Part shown: positions 1-8,335 of the stretch, one piece after another
Position numbering within the stretch: the first letter of the stretch is position 1
How the letters are laid out: each line of letters starts with the position of its first letter
DNA from: Clostridia bacterium
GTDB taxonomy: Bacteria > Bacillota > Sulfobacillia > SLMV01
Length of the DNA: 43,564 nt
Assembly (NCBI GenBank): GCA_003551365.1
Contig: PUMM01000184.1
Location: forward strand, 1-43,564
Direction of reading: 5' to 3'
Position numbers and translations under genes: made by a program
Notes under the pieces: generated by a model
Told to the model about the DNA's origin: nothing
The model's input: only the letters and a program-made list of their open reading frames with translations
Databases searched by the model: none

Positions 1-625
1 GCCCCGCCGCGTGCAGGTGAATGTGCATGAGCAGAGCGGGAGACAGCCTGGTGCGGAAGGGGAGTGCGCGGCTGGCCAGCTCCAGTGGAACCCCGTCGAC
101 GTCAGCCACCATCAGACGGCTGAATTGGACATCCAGACGGGACATCAGGGCTAAAGGGGCGAGAAAATGCTGACAGAACTGCCGGTAGGCCGGCCAGGGC
201 TCACCCTCCTCGTATCGTGCAAAAGAGAGGGAATCTATGAACACGGGCCGGCCGCGAACGAATTGTATATTGTAGGCACTGGCATCCTTGAGCATCATCC
301 CGTGATCGAGCGCCCGTTCGGCTATCTGCAGGGTGGCCACCGCCGCATCACGCAGGGCGGCAAAGCTCCATTCGTAGGGATACGAAACGAAGGGAACCTC
401 ATTGGGCCGGAGCACAAGGTGCGCCCGGCCCGGTTCGTGCGGTTCCTCGTCCACTTCGCTGTGGGCGATGAGAAGACCCTCTTCCACCAGCGCCCGGTAC
501 AGTCCCGACTCCATCAATGTGTCGTAGTCCCGTGCATAGCTCTGGTTGACCTGCCGGTACAGCACCCCGTCCCTGCGAAACAAAAAGCCGCTCGGATCGC
601 GGAACGAGGCCGGATGCCTACTCAT
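1..625 (-). CDS. N-terminal part of a SAM-dependent methyltransferase-type protein (C-terminus runs off the window)
   Basis: Open frame on the minus strand from ATG at 625 to the window edge: MSRHPASFRDPSGFLFRRDGVLYRQVNQSYARDYDTLMESGLYRALVEEG...HGMMLKDASAYNIQFVRGRPVFIDSLSFARYEEGEPWPAYRQFCQHFLAPLALM. Resembles the N-terminal region of proteins usually labelled class I SAM-dependent methyltransferase; the methyltransferase domain itself would lie outside the window. Confidence 0.65.
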   Translation of the reverse strand, partial: MSRHPASFRDPSGFLFRRDGVLYRQVNQSYARDYDTLMESGLYRALVEEGLLIAHSEVDEEPHEPGRAHLVLRPNEVPFVSYPYEWSFAALRDAAVATLQIAERALDHGMMLKDASAYNIQFVRGRPVFIDSLSFARYEEGEPWPAYRQFCQHFLAPLALMSRLDVQFSRLMVADVDGVPLELASRALPFRTRLSPALLMHIHLHAAG

Positions 626-824
626 CGCTCCCGCTTCCCAGAGAGCGGAAGTAATCAACAATGCGGTGCCAGAAGACCTTCAGCGAAAATACTCCCCCGA
701 CGAACACGGCGAGAATCACCTGGAACAGCTGACTTCCCGTTCCGGGATCCAGATAGGCATGCACCGCATTCGGCATCAATGCAGCAAATAGCACAGCCAA
801 TATGGCAACATGTGTCAATTTCAT
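618..824 (-). CDS. Small membrane protein with YLDPGTGS motif
   Basis: 68 aa: signal/TM segment, then AYLDPGTGSQLFQVILAVFVGGVFSLKVFWHRI. Its stop overlaps the start of the methyltransferase-like gene by 8 nt, suggesting translational coupling. Confidence 0.8.
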   Translation of the reverse strand: MKLTHVAILAVLFAALMPNAVHAYLDPGTGSQLFQVILAVFVGGVFSLKVFWHRIVDYFRSLGSGSDE

Positions 825-893
825 CGCAAATCGTCACTCCTTCCGGTTGACTGGTTTCTCGAGTGACGAACCAGACTCTCCCTAGTGAAAGGT

Positions 894-902
894 ATTATAT
901 CA
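894..902 (-). promoter_or_regulatory. Extended -10 promoter element (TGATATAAT on the minus strand) for the small protein/methyltransferase pair
   Basis: Plus-strand attatatca = minus-strand TGATATAAT, about 70 nt upstream of the 824 start. No clear -35. Confidence 0.4.
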
Positions 903-1109
903 GAGTCTCCCCCTACCTCGGCCACCCCCCCAAGACGGTCCGCACGGGAATTGCCATGTGGGGGAAGCCCTCTCCAACCAGTTCATCAACTTCTCCACCG
1001 CCGGTCCTGTCAGACCAATATCTGAGTGCCGGTGAAAACCCATCGCAATTGCCGGCGCAGACTGATACTGTATTGTCAGGTATCGGAACAGCTGAAGGAG
1101 GGACCGAAA

Positions 1110-1949
1110 ATGGTGCAGGGCCGGCAAACAAGTGCCCCGCAGGATTATGTAACCGTTTACCCCCTGTATGTATTCGGATCCGTGCTAGCCTACCTCTTCA
1201 TCGCCTGGCTGATCTCCTACCTGGGCGATGTTCACAATTTCCTGGGGCTGACGGATCGGCTGGTCAACCGCGGCGCGGAGCGCCCGTTCATGTGGTACTA
1301 CCTGTTCATGGAGGGCAGTCCCACGGAGATGATGCAGTGGCTGTACCTGTCGGCCACCGCAGTGGTGAGCGCACTGCTGGCGGGCAAGCTCTACGCCGCG
1401 CGATATCAGCTGCCAGCCCGCTTCTTTCTCCTGTTCAGCTCGGGCGTGGCCATCATGTTGATGGAGGATGCCGGGAACCTGCGGCATCAAATCAAGTACT
1501 TCGTCCGGCTCGCTCTGGGAGACACCATGGCGGTGGGCATAGCAGTTGAACTGGTCTTCTTCGGGTTCCTCGGTCTCTTCATGCTGTACATCCTGCTCCG
1601 CTATGGACGATACATATGGCACGAACGCACCACCCGGGGGTTCCTCCTGGTGGGCTATTTCTCCTATGCAGCCGCCACCCTGGCATCCGGCACGCGCCAT
1701 TTTGCGGACTGGTATGATCATGCAGGAAACTGGCTGCTGCAGGTCTTTGGACTGTACGAGCCGTTCAATGCCATCTTCGTTCCCACCGATGTGGGACGTC
1801 CCATAGGCTTTTATGTCATGGACTTTCTCATCGAAGAATCGGTGGAACTGCTGGCGGTTGGGGCGCTGTGCACAGCGGCATTCGCCTACCTTCATGCTTT
1901 CACCCTGGATCAGCACATCGCCCGGGTGGAGGAAGAGAATCGGCAGTAA
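1110..1949 (+). CDS. Multi-pass integral membrane protein, unknown function
   Basis: ATG at 1110 (MVQGRQTSAPQDYVTVYPLYVFGSVLAYLFIAWL...) preceded by GAAGGAG; several hydrophobic segments. The ORF track starts at 1026, but the Shine-Dalgarno supports 1110. Confidence 0.75.
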   Translation: MVQGRQTSAPQDYVTVYPLYVFGSVLAYLFIAWLISYLGDVHNFLGLTDRLVNRGAERPFMWYYLFMEGSPTEMMQWLYLSATAVVSALLAGKLYAARYQLPARFFLLFSSGVAIMLMEDAGNLRHQIKYFVRLALGDTMAVGIAVELVFFGFLGLFMLYILLRYGRYIWHERTTRGFLLVGYFSYAAATLASGTRHFADWYDHAGNWLLQVFGLYEPFNAIFVPTDVGRPIGFYVMDFLIEESVELLAVGALCTAAFAYLHAFTLDQHIARVEEENRQ

Positions 1950-2020
1950 TCCCACCCACATACGCGGCCGCAATGCGGGCATGTGACCGACACAGAAAAA
2001 GAAACGGCGACGAGCATACT

Positions 2021-2108
2021 ACCGGGATGGCATCAATCTCAGGGGGCATCCCGGTCACCGGAGCTCACCCTCACAATCCGGCGAGGTAGCTCCGGTGACC
2101 GGGATGCC
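2021..2108. terminator. Bidirectional terminator / competing inverted repeats between convergent genes
   Basis: Perfect 21-bp inverted repeat GGCATCCCGGTCACCGGAGCT (2045-2065) / AGCTCCGGTGACCGGGATGCC (2088-2108), plus an extra upstream ACCGGGATG (2021-2029) that can pair with CATCCCGGT (2047-2055). Confidence 0.7.
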
Positions 2109-2116
2109 ATAATATG

Positions 2117-2950
2117 CTAGTTCTGCAGCTTCGGATCCAGAGTGTCCCGTACCCAGTCACCGAACAGGTTCACACCCAGCGCGGTCAAGGCCAGGGCCAT
2201 GCCGGGGAATGCAGTCATCCACCAGGCCGACATCATGTAGTCTCGGCCGGCCGACAGCATGTTGCCCCACGCCGGGGTGGGCGGCTGCACGCCGAATCCC
2301 AGGAAGCTGATGGTGGCCTCCGCCACTATCACCTGCGACATCTGCAGAGAGCACATGATGATGATGGGCGTGATCACGTTGGGCAGGACGTGCCGGAAGA
2401 GTATCGGACCCGTCGTCTGTCCCAGGGCCTTCGCGGCTTCAATGTACTCCCGCTCCTTGATGGACAGAACCTCACCCCGGACCAGACGGGCATACTGCAC
2501 CCAGCCGGTGAGAATGAGGGTGATGATTATGTTCCTCAAACCTAAACCGAGGAGTGCATTTACGGTCAGGGCCAGCAGGATGAAGGGAAAACTGAGCCAG
2601 ACGTCCACCACCCGACTGATGATGGTGTCTGTCCATCCTCCAAAGTAGCCGGCCAACAGTCCCATGAGGCTACCCAGAATGCTGGCAGCTATTACGGCAC
2701 TGAAACCCACCACCAGGGATACCCTCGCGCCGTGGATGGTGCGGGACAGCAGGTCCCGGCCCGCCTGATCGGTGCCCAGCGGGTGACCCTCACTGCCCGG
2801 AGGCTGTAGGCGGTTTGGTCGGTCCGCCTTCTCCGGGTCATAGGGAGACAAGTACGGGGCAAAGATGGCCGCCAGTATCAACCCGAGCACCAGAACAGCT
2901 CCCAGCAATCCGGTCGGATTATTGATCAGTTTGCGAATCCACCAGCTCAT
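2117..2950 (-). CDS. ABC transporter permease, dipeptide/oligopeptide family (DppC/OppC-like)
   Basis: MSWWIRKLINNPTGLLGAVLVLGLILAAIFAPYLSPYDP...PGSEGHPLGTDQAGRDLLSRTIHGARVSL...EAAKALG...RHVLPNVITPIIIM; start at 2950 after GGGAGG. Confidence 0.93.
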   Translation of the reverse strand: MSWWIRKLINNPTGLLGAVLVLGLILAAIFAPYLSPYDPEKADRPNRLQPPGSEGHPLGTDQAGRDLLSRTIHGARVSLVVGFSAVIAASILGSLMGLLAGYFGGWTDTIISRVVDVWLSFPFILLALTVNALLGLGLRNIIITLILTGWVQYARLVRGEVLSIKEREYIEAAKALGQTTGPILFRHVLPNVITPIIIMCSLQMSQVIVAEATISFLGFGVQPPTPAWGNMLSAGRDYMMSAWWMTAFPGMALALTALGVNLFGDWVRDTLDPKLQN

Positions 2951-2964
2951 AGTCTGCCTCCCAT

Positions 2965-3882
2965 TCAATCGTATCTGACGCGCGGGTCTACCCACGCATA
3001 GGCCAGGTCAACCAGAAGGTTCATGGTAGCGGTGATCACTGCAATGAAAGCTACTCCGGCAAATACCACGGAAAAATCGCGGTTCAAAAGCGACTGCAGC
3101 ATCAGTCTTCCCAGCCCCGGCCAGTAGAATATGGTCTCGGTGACCACTGCTCCTCCCAGCAGCTGACGCAGCTGAAGGCCGAGCAGGGTAAGGATGGATA
3201 TGCTGGCGTTGCGCAGGGCGTGTTTGTAGTTCACTTTGCTTTCCGAAAGCCCCTTGGCACGGGCAGTTCTTATATAATCGGAACCGAGCACATCGAGCAT
3301 GGTTGAGCGGCTCAACCGGGCGAACCTGGCTGCATAAAAGGCCGTGAGCGTGATCACCGGTAAAATGAAGTGCTCCCATCCGCCTCTGCCACCGGTGGGC
3401 AGCCATCCCATCTGGACGGAGAAGAAGAGCATCAGCATCAAACCGAGCCAGAAACCGGGAATGGCCTGGCCCAAAACGGTGACGATAATCCCCACCCGGT
3501 CGAAGATGGAATGGTGCTTGGCGGCCGATACCACGCCGACGGGCACGGCCACTCCGAGAGACACCACCAGTCCCACCACCGCAAGATGAGCCGTTGCGGG
3601 CACACGGGACAGAACCGTGGGCATGGCATCACCGGGGTGACGCAAGGAAGCACCGAAATCACCCTGCGCGGCCCGGAATATGAACCGCACGTACTGCACG
3701 GGCAGGGGATCATCCAGCCCCATGCGCTCGCGCATTTCCTGTATGTCTTCCGGTGTAGCGTCGAGCGGAAGGTGCAGGGCCGCGGGACATCCGGCGAGAA
3801 ACTGCATGAAGAAAACCACCGTAAGCGCCAGGAACACAACCACGATCAGCTGGGACACTCTGACCAAAATGTACCTTTGCAT
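2965..3882 (-). CDS. ABC transporter permease, dipeptide/oligopeptide family (DppB/OppB-like)
   Basis: MQRYILVRVSQLIVVVFLALTVVFFMQFLAGCPAALHL...GLDDPLPVQYVRF...DYIRTARAKGLSESKVNYKHALRNA...ETIFYWPGLGRL. Confidence 0.93.
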   Translation of the reverse strand: MQRYILVRVSQLIVVVFLALTVVFFMQFLAGCPAALHLPLDATPEDIQEMRERMGLDDPLPVQYVRFIFRAAQGDFGASLRHPGDAMPTVLSRVPATAHLAVVGLVVSLGVAVPVGVVSAAKHHSIFDRVGIIVTVLGQAIPGFWLGLMLMLFFSVQMGWLPTGGRGGWEHFILPVITLTAFYAARFARLSRSTMLDVLGSDYIRTARAKGLSESKVNYKHALRNASISILTLLGLQLRQLLGGAVVTETIFYWPGLGRLMLQSLLNRDFSVVFAGVAFIAVITATMNLLVDLAYAWVDPRVRYD

Positions 3883-3916
3883 TGCTGTCGTCCTCCAGTC
3901 GTGTAAGGTAGCCGGG

Positions 3917-3943
3917 GCCGCCGGCCGGTGACCGGCCGGCGGC
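3917..3943. repeat. 12-bp GC-only hairpin between the solute-binding-protein gene and the permease genes
   Basis: GCCGCCGGCCGG-TGA-CCGGCCGGCGGC, perfect; lies inside the putative operon. Confidence 0.8.
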
Positions 3944-3986
3944 TAAAGCGGTCGGATGAACCGGGTCTCAGCTCATTCGCCCCTCA

Positions 3987-5597
3987 TCACTTCGGTCCCA
4001 TGTCCCAGACATTGGTGACCTCATCCGCCCGCGGAGTCCAGTCCAGATCCTGACTGACGCCGTACATGTCGTACTGCTGCCAGAGGAAGATCCACGGGGC
4101 CTCTTCATGCACGTGCTCCTCAATTTCGTGCCAGATTTCCAGCTGCTCTTCTGGCTCGACCACATTAATGGCTTCCTCGACCATCTCATCCAGCTCCGGA
4201 TCACTGAAGCCGCTGTAGGTCCGGTCGGTAGTCATAAGGGACTCGATGGTTCCCTGCGCCTCGAGGGCGGGACCCCATCCCAGCAGAAACATGTCGCCGG
4301 TTTCCCGCTCCATGATGATATCCAGGTGGTGACCCCATTCGTTTATCCGCACCTCTACATCTATGCCAATTTCGCCCAGCTGGTCAGAAATGGCCAGGGC
4401 AACTTCTTCATCCATGGGATATCGCCCGGTGGGCGAATCCAGTACGAGCTCCAGCTCCTCCGGATCATAGCCGGCCTCTTCAATCAGCTCCACGGCCCGG
4501 TCCGGGTCGTACGGATACGGTTCCAGATCCGGGTTGTGGTGCACGTTAAGCTCGGACAGCGCGCCGGCCATCTGGTTGGCGTGACCATCCAGGACGTGCT
4601 CGATCAGCTCATCCACATCCACCGCGTAGTTCATGGCCTGGCGGACCTTCTTGTTCTGCATGGGCCCCTCCTGCAGGTTGACCAGGGCGATGTAGTTGAT
4701 GCGGGAGCTGGGGATTCCGCGGACTTCGGCCAGGTCGCTCGCATTGACCTCGTCGACCATGTGTCCCGGCACATCACGGATGATGTCTATCTCCCCGGTC
4801 AACAGACCGGCAACCCGGGTAGAAAACTCTGGTACGGGGCGGAAGATGAGCTCGTCCACCTGCACCTCGCCCTGCCAGTAGTCCTCGTTCTTCTCCAGGA
4901 CTATCCGCTCCTCGTGGTCCCACTGCACAAACTCCATTGGACCAGTGCCGACCGGATTGACGGCGGCTTCATCATGCCCGACCTCATTGAGGTATCCCTT
5001 CTCCAGCGGATAGAAGCTGGTCAATCTATACTCCAGGATGGGCATGGGACCATCCGTGTGGATCTTGAGCGTGTAATCGTCGATAACCTCGACTTCCTCC
5101 ACCCGCTCATATCGGCCGCGATAGTCCATTTCATTGTCCGGATCGAGGATATACTCCATCGTGAACTCGATGTGCTCAGCGGTCAGGTGCTCGCCATTAT
5201 GAAAGTACACGTCATCCTGCAGGTTGAACTTCCACGTGGTGTCATCAATGACTTCCCAGTCCGTCGCCAGCGCCGGCGCATATTCCATTGTTTCCGGATC
5301 TCGCGTAATCAGCGGGTCATGGATGTTCTGAATGACGCTGTGCGTGGTCATGTCAATGTATTCCATGGCCAGCAGCGTACCGGCATCGGAACCCTGCGCA
5401 AAGACTACCTCGAGCGGCTCGGCCGGCTCCTCAGGGTCTGGTTCCTCCTCCGGATCATCTGGATCCTCCGGTTCTTCCGGTTCCTCGGGCTCGTCAGGTT
5501 CAACGTCCTCGGCCGGCCCACAGGCCGCCATCATGAGACCCAGGGCCAGAAGTACCGCCAGCAATAGGGCGGTCCTGCTCTCGGTGAAGGCCGACAT
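3987..5597 (-). CDS. ABC transporter substrate-binding lipoprotein, family 5 (SBP_bac_5)
   Basis: Start at 5597 (GGAGGGGG upstream); MSAFTESRTALLLAVLLALGLMMAAC lipobox, strongly acidic linker, then VVFAQGSDAGTLLAMEYIDMTTHSVIQNIHDPLITRD...DDVYFHNGEHLTAEHIEFT. Confidence 0.92.
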   Translation of the reverse strand: MSAFTESRTALLLAVLLALGLMMAACGPAEDVEPDEPEEPEEPEDPDDPEEEPDPEEPAEPLEVVFAQGSDAGTLLAMEYIDMTTHSVIQNIHDPLITRDPETMEYAPALATDWEVIDDTTWKFNLQDDVYFHNGEHLTAEHIEFTMEYILDPDNEMDYRGRYERVEEVEVIDDYTLKIHTDGPMPILEYRLTSFYPLEKGYLNEVGHDEAAVNPVGTGPMEFVQWDHEERIVLEKNEDYWQGEVQVDELIFRPVPEFSTRVAGLLTGEIDIIRDVPGHMVDEVNASDLAEVRGIPSSRINYIALVNLQEGPMQNKKVRQAMNYAVDVDELIEHVLDGHANQMAGALSELNVHHNPDLEPYPYDPDRAVELIEEAGYDPEELELVLDSPTGRYPMDEEVALAISDQLGEIGIDVEVRINEWGHHLDIIMERETGDMFLLGWGPALEAQGTIESLMTTDRTYSGFSDPELDEMVEEAINVVEPEEQLEIWHEIEEHVHEEAPWIFLWQQYDMYGVSQDLDWTPRADEVTNVWDMGPK

Positions 5598-5789
5598 CAA
5601 ATTACCCCCTCCTGATGTTCTGATTGCGCGACTCGTCCGGCGACTCTGCAGGGGGTGAGGGACTCCTGTGTGTCGGATGCTCCCGCGTGAACACCGGCCA
5701 GCACGCGCACATAGATTCGTCTCAGTAAAATCCCCTGCTGCAGCTCCCGGAGCAGAAGGCCTCAGCACACAGGATCACTTCGAGAATTT

Positions 5790-5820
5790 AGTTTAGCACA
5801 GTGCAAGTCCACAAAGTCAA
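5790..5820 (-). promoter_or_regulatory. Possible sigma-A-type promoter for the transporter operon
   Basis: Minus strand TTGACT (5815-5820) and TAAACT (5790-5795) with a 19-nt spacer; the spacing is longer than optimal. Confidence 0.3.
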
Positions 5821-5994
5821 ACGAAATTGTCAGAAAGTGTCTCTGCAGCCATGTGTGCCTCACTGCTATATCTGCACCCGGAACGCGCTATTGCACCCAA
5901 CAGTCAACGTTGACAGCAAAACGCCGGGACGGAAGAATAGTAGTTACTGGCGATCAGCGGAAAATGCCAACCAAAGAGGGGAGAAAAGCGGCTG

Positions 5995-6882
5995 ATGAAG
6001 GTGAGAAGAGACAAGATTTCGCTCTTTATCGTCCTCAGTTTCCTGTACAGCTGGTTCGTACTCCTGATCTTTTTACAGATGGACGGGGAGTGGAACACCC
6101 CTGCCGCCCTTCCCGTGGGAGTTCTCTATATGTTTGGGCCGACCGCCGCGGCTCTGACCGTCCAGAGGGTATTCGGTGACCAGATCGCCGCCCCTCTCGG
6201 CCTGAAACTCTCCCCCAACCGATGGTTCCTCGTCGCCTGGCTCCTGCCCATTGCACTCGCCTTCACTGCCCTGGGCACCGGCCTCCTGCTGCCGGGAATC
6301 GATTTCAGTGCGGACATGCGCGGTTTCATCCAGTATATGGAGCAGCTGCTCCCGGCGGACCAGCGCGATCTCGTTGCAGAACAGATGCTGCAGCTGCCCC
6401 TGCACCCCGCCTTCTGGATGCTGCTGCAGGCCATGCTGTTCGGCCCGACCATCAACGCTTTGGCAGCTCTGGGTGAGGAGCTGGGATGGCGGGGATTCAT
6501 GCAGAATGAACTCCGCTTCACGGGCTTCTGGCAGAGTTCGCTGATCGTGGGCCTGGTGTGGGGCGTCTGGCATACACCTATCATACTGCAGGGACACAAT
6601 TATCCCGATAATCCGATAGCGGGAGTATTCATGATGATCCTGCTCACGGTGCTCTTCTCCCCCATATTCACCTATGTTACTGCCCGCAGTGGATCTGTCC
6701 TGGCCGCAGCCATATTGCACGGCACATTCAATGCCTCGATCGGGCTGAGCCGTATCTTTGTGTCCGGCGGAACGGACCTAACCGCGGGATCCACGGGCCT
6801 TGCGGGCATCTTCGCCCTGCTGATTGCCAACGTATGCCTGTTGCTCTATGATCGCCACCTGGCAGCCGACCCTCTGATCTGA
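5995..6882 (+). CDS. CPBP-family (CAAX protease/bacteriocin-processing) intramembrane protease
   Basis: Multiple TM segments with ALGEELGWRGFMQNEL and VWGVWHTPIIL, characteristic of the ABI/CPBP family. Confidence 0.92.
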   Translation: MKVRRDKISLFIVLSFLYSWFVLLIFLQMDGEWNTPAALPVGVLYMFGPTAAALTVQRVFGDQIAAPLGLKLSPNRWFLVAWLLPIALAFTALGTGLLLPGIDFSADMRGFIQYMEQLLPADQRDLVAEQMLQLPLHPAFWMLLQAMLFGPTINALAALGEELGWRGFMQNELRFTGFWQSSLIVGLVWGVWHTPIILQGHNYPDNPIAGVFMMILLTVLFSPIFTYVTARSGSVLAAAILHGTFNASIGLSRIFVSGGTDLTAGSTGLAGIFALLIANVCLLLYDRHLAADPLI

Positions 6883-6891
6883 AAAGATCAG
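6874..6891. repeat. Small hairpin overlapping the CPBP stop codon
   Basis: CTGATCT-GAAA-AGATCAG, 7 bp with a GAAA loop; no T-tract. Confidence 0.5.
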
Positions 6892-7049
6892 CAATCGGGT
6901 CTGCCCACAGTAACGCGGTAAAAGGCCGGTCTGACGGAGCAAGATCAGGTGGATCGCTCCCGGGAGCTAACTTTGCGGCCCTCCCCTTACGATACAACTC
7001 CCAGAAGGGAGGTCATGCCCAGACTTAACTTTTCCCGGGAGGGATACAA

Positions 7050-7586
7050 ATGAACGGGTCCAGGGCTGCACAGGCAGTGGCGCTCTGCGCACTGCTCGCA
7101 CTCATCGCAGGCCCAGTTCTCGCATCCCCCGCCCGCGCGCAACAACCCACCGCGGCCCGCTCCCCGGAGACTGATGCCGCAGCCAGAGAAAGTCTTTCTC
7201 CTCTGGAGCTGGAGCTGCTCTCGCATCTGAACGATGCACGTGAACAGGATGAGCTTTCGAGCCTGCAGGTTTGCCTCGATCTCTCTGCGGTGGCCCGTGC
7301 GCACGCGGAGGAGATGATTGAAAAAGATTACTTCAGTCACCGGTCGCCCGAGACCGGAACCCCCGGTGCGCGCGTGAGACGGGCGGATCTCGATTATCGA
7401 AGTGTCAGCGAGAACCTGGCCGGCAATACCGGAGTTGAAGCCGCCCACGAGATGCTCATGGAGAGCTCTCCGCATCGCGCCAACCTCCTCAGCTCCTCGC
7501 ATGAGGTGGTGGGGCTGGCGGTGGTGAGAGGCGGCCGATATGGCATGATGATGGTCCAGATGTTTGCATCGACAGGTGAAAAATGA
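7050..7586 (+). CDS. Secreted CAP/SCP-domain protein (YkwD-like)
   Basis: Signal peptide MNGSRAAQAVALCALLALIAGPVLA; LLSHLNDAREQDELSSLQVCLDLSAVARAHAEEMIEKDYFSHRSPETGTPGARVR...SENLAGNTGVEAAHEMLMESSPHRANLLSS. Confidence 0.93.
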   Translation: MNGSRAAQAVALCALLALIAGPVLASPARAQQPTAARSPETDAAARESLSPLELELLSHLNDAREQDELSSLQVCLDLSAVARAHAEEMIEKDYFSHRSPETGTPGARVRRADLDYRSVSENLAGNTGVEAAHEMLMESSPHRANLLSSSHEVVGLAVVRGGRYGMMMVQMFASTGEK

Positions 7587-7593
7587 CCTCAGT

Positions 7594-7632
7594 GGCGCGG
7601 GTGGGCGGGCACTGCGCCCGCCCGCCCGCGCC
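7594..7632. terminator. Strong GC-rich hairpin after the CAP gene
   Basis: 17-bp stem (one G-U) GGCGCGGGTGGGCGGGC / GCCCGCCCGCCCGCGCC with loop ACTGC; no U-tract. Confidence 0.6.
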
Positions 7633-7889
7633 GAGAGCCCACACCCCCACGACCGGTGGGCATAATATTCTTCCCCGGACACAACGGTAGTTGAGTCAGG
7701 GAATGCAAAGGTGAGCGCCGCATACACCTGCCATCTGCGCCGCCGGGTCCCGGCGGCAGAGGAACTAACCACCATCCCGCGAAGATAACTGCATATGCCC
7801 ACAAGAGCATGATCACGGGCGCTGCGCAGCTCGCCCGGCATGCCCGCAGGGCTCACCGCCCATCACCCGTGGGGAGGGAGTATGCCACC

Positions 7890-8234
7890 ATGGTCGATAT
7901 GAACGATGAAGCAGGACAGATGAAGGCGGCAGAGGTCGCTGATATGGCTGATCTGGTGCAATACCAGGATGGTTCTGTCGTTAGCCGGACCCTGGTCGAG
8001 AGGGACACGGGCACCGTCACTCTCTTCGCCTTCGACCGGGGCCAGGGGCTCAGCGAACACTCGGCGCCCTTCGATGCACTTGTGCACATAGTGGATGGGG
8101 ACTGCGAGATTACCATTTCCGGCAAGCCCCGCCCCCTGCGGCAGGGACAGACCGTACTGATGCCCGCTGATGAACCACATTCGGTCCGCGCACTGCAGCG
8201 CTGCAAAATGCTTCTCATCATGATCCGTAGCTGA
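7890..8234 (+). CDS. Small cupin-domain protein
   Basis: MVDMNDEAGQMKAAEVADMADLVQYQDGSVVSRTL...GQGLSEHSAPFDALVHIVDGDCEITISGKPRPLRQGQTVLMPADEPHSVRAL; GGGGAGGGAG upstream of ATG 7890. Confidence 0.9.
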   Translation: MVDMNDEAGQMKAAEVADMADLVQYQDGSVVSRTLVERDTGTVTLFAFDRGQGLSEHSAPFDALVHIVDGDCEITISGKPRPLRQGQTVLMPADEPHSVRALQRCKMLLIMIRS

Positions 8235-8260
8235 GATACCGGCGCAGGGTTATCCACCGC

Positions 8261-8294
8261 GGTGAACGGAGCGCGGTGTAGCGTTCCGTTCACC
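8261..8294. terminator. Hairpin between the cupin and XRE-TPR genes
   Basis: GGTGAACGGAGCGC-ggtgta-GCGTTCCGTTCACC, 14-bp stem with one G-U. Confidence 0.55.
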
Positions 8295-8335
8295 CTCCGG
8301 CCGATCCCCGACCCGGCTATCACCCTGGAGGTGAG

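Noticed and set aside
167-850. 227-aa plus-strand ORF
   Set aside because: Antisense to the methyltransferase-like gene and the YLDPGTGS gene.
4107-5567. 486-aa plus-strand ORF
   Set aside because: Exact antisense of the substrate-binding protein gene, which has a lipobox, RBS and family motifs; a GC-codon-bias artefact.
5332-5658. Ser/Gly-rich 108-aa plus-strand ORF
   Set aside because: Reverse-strand reading of the acidic Pro/Glu linker of the binding protein; repeat-like appearance is an artefact.
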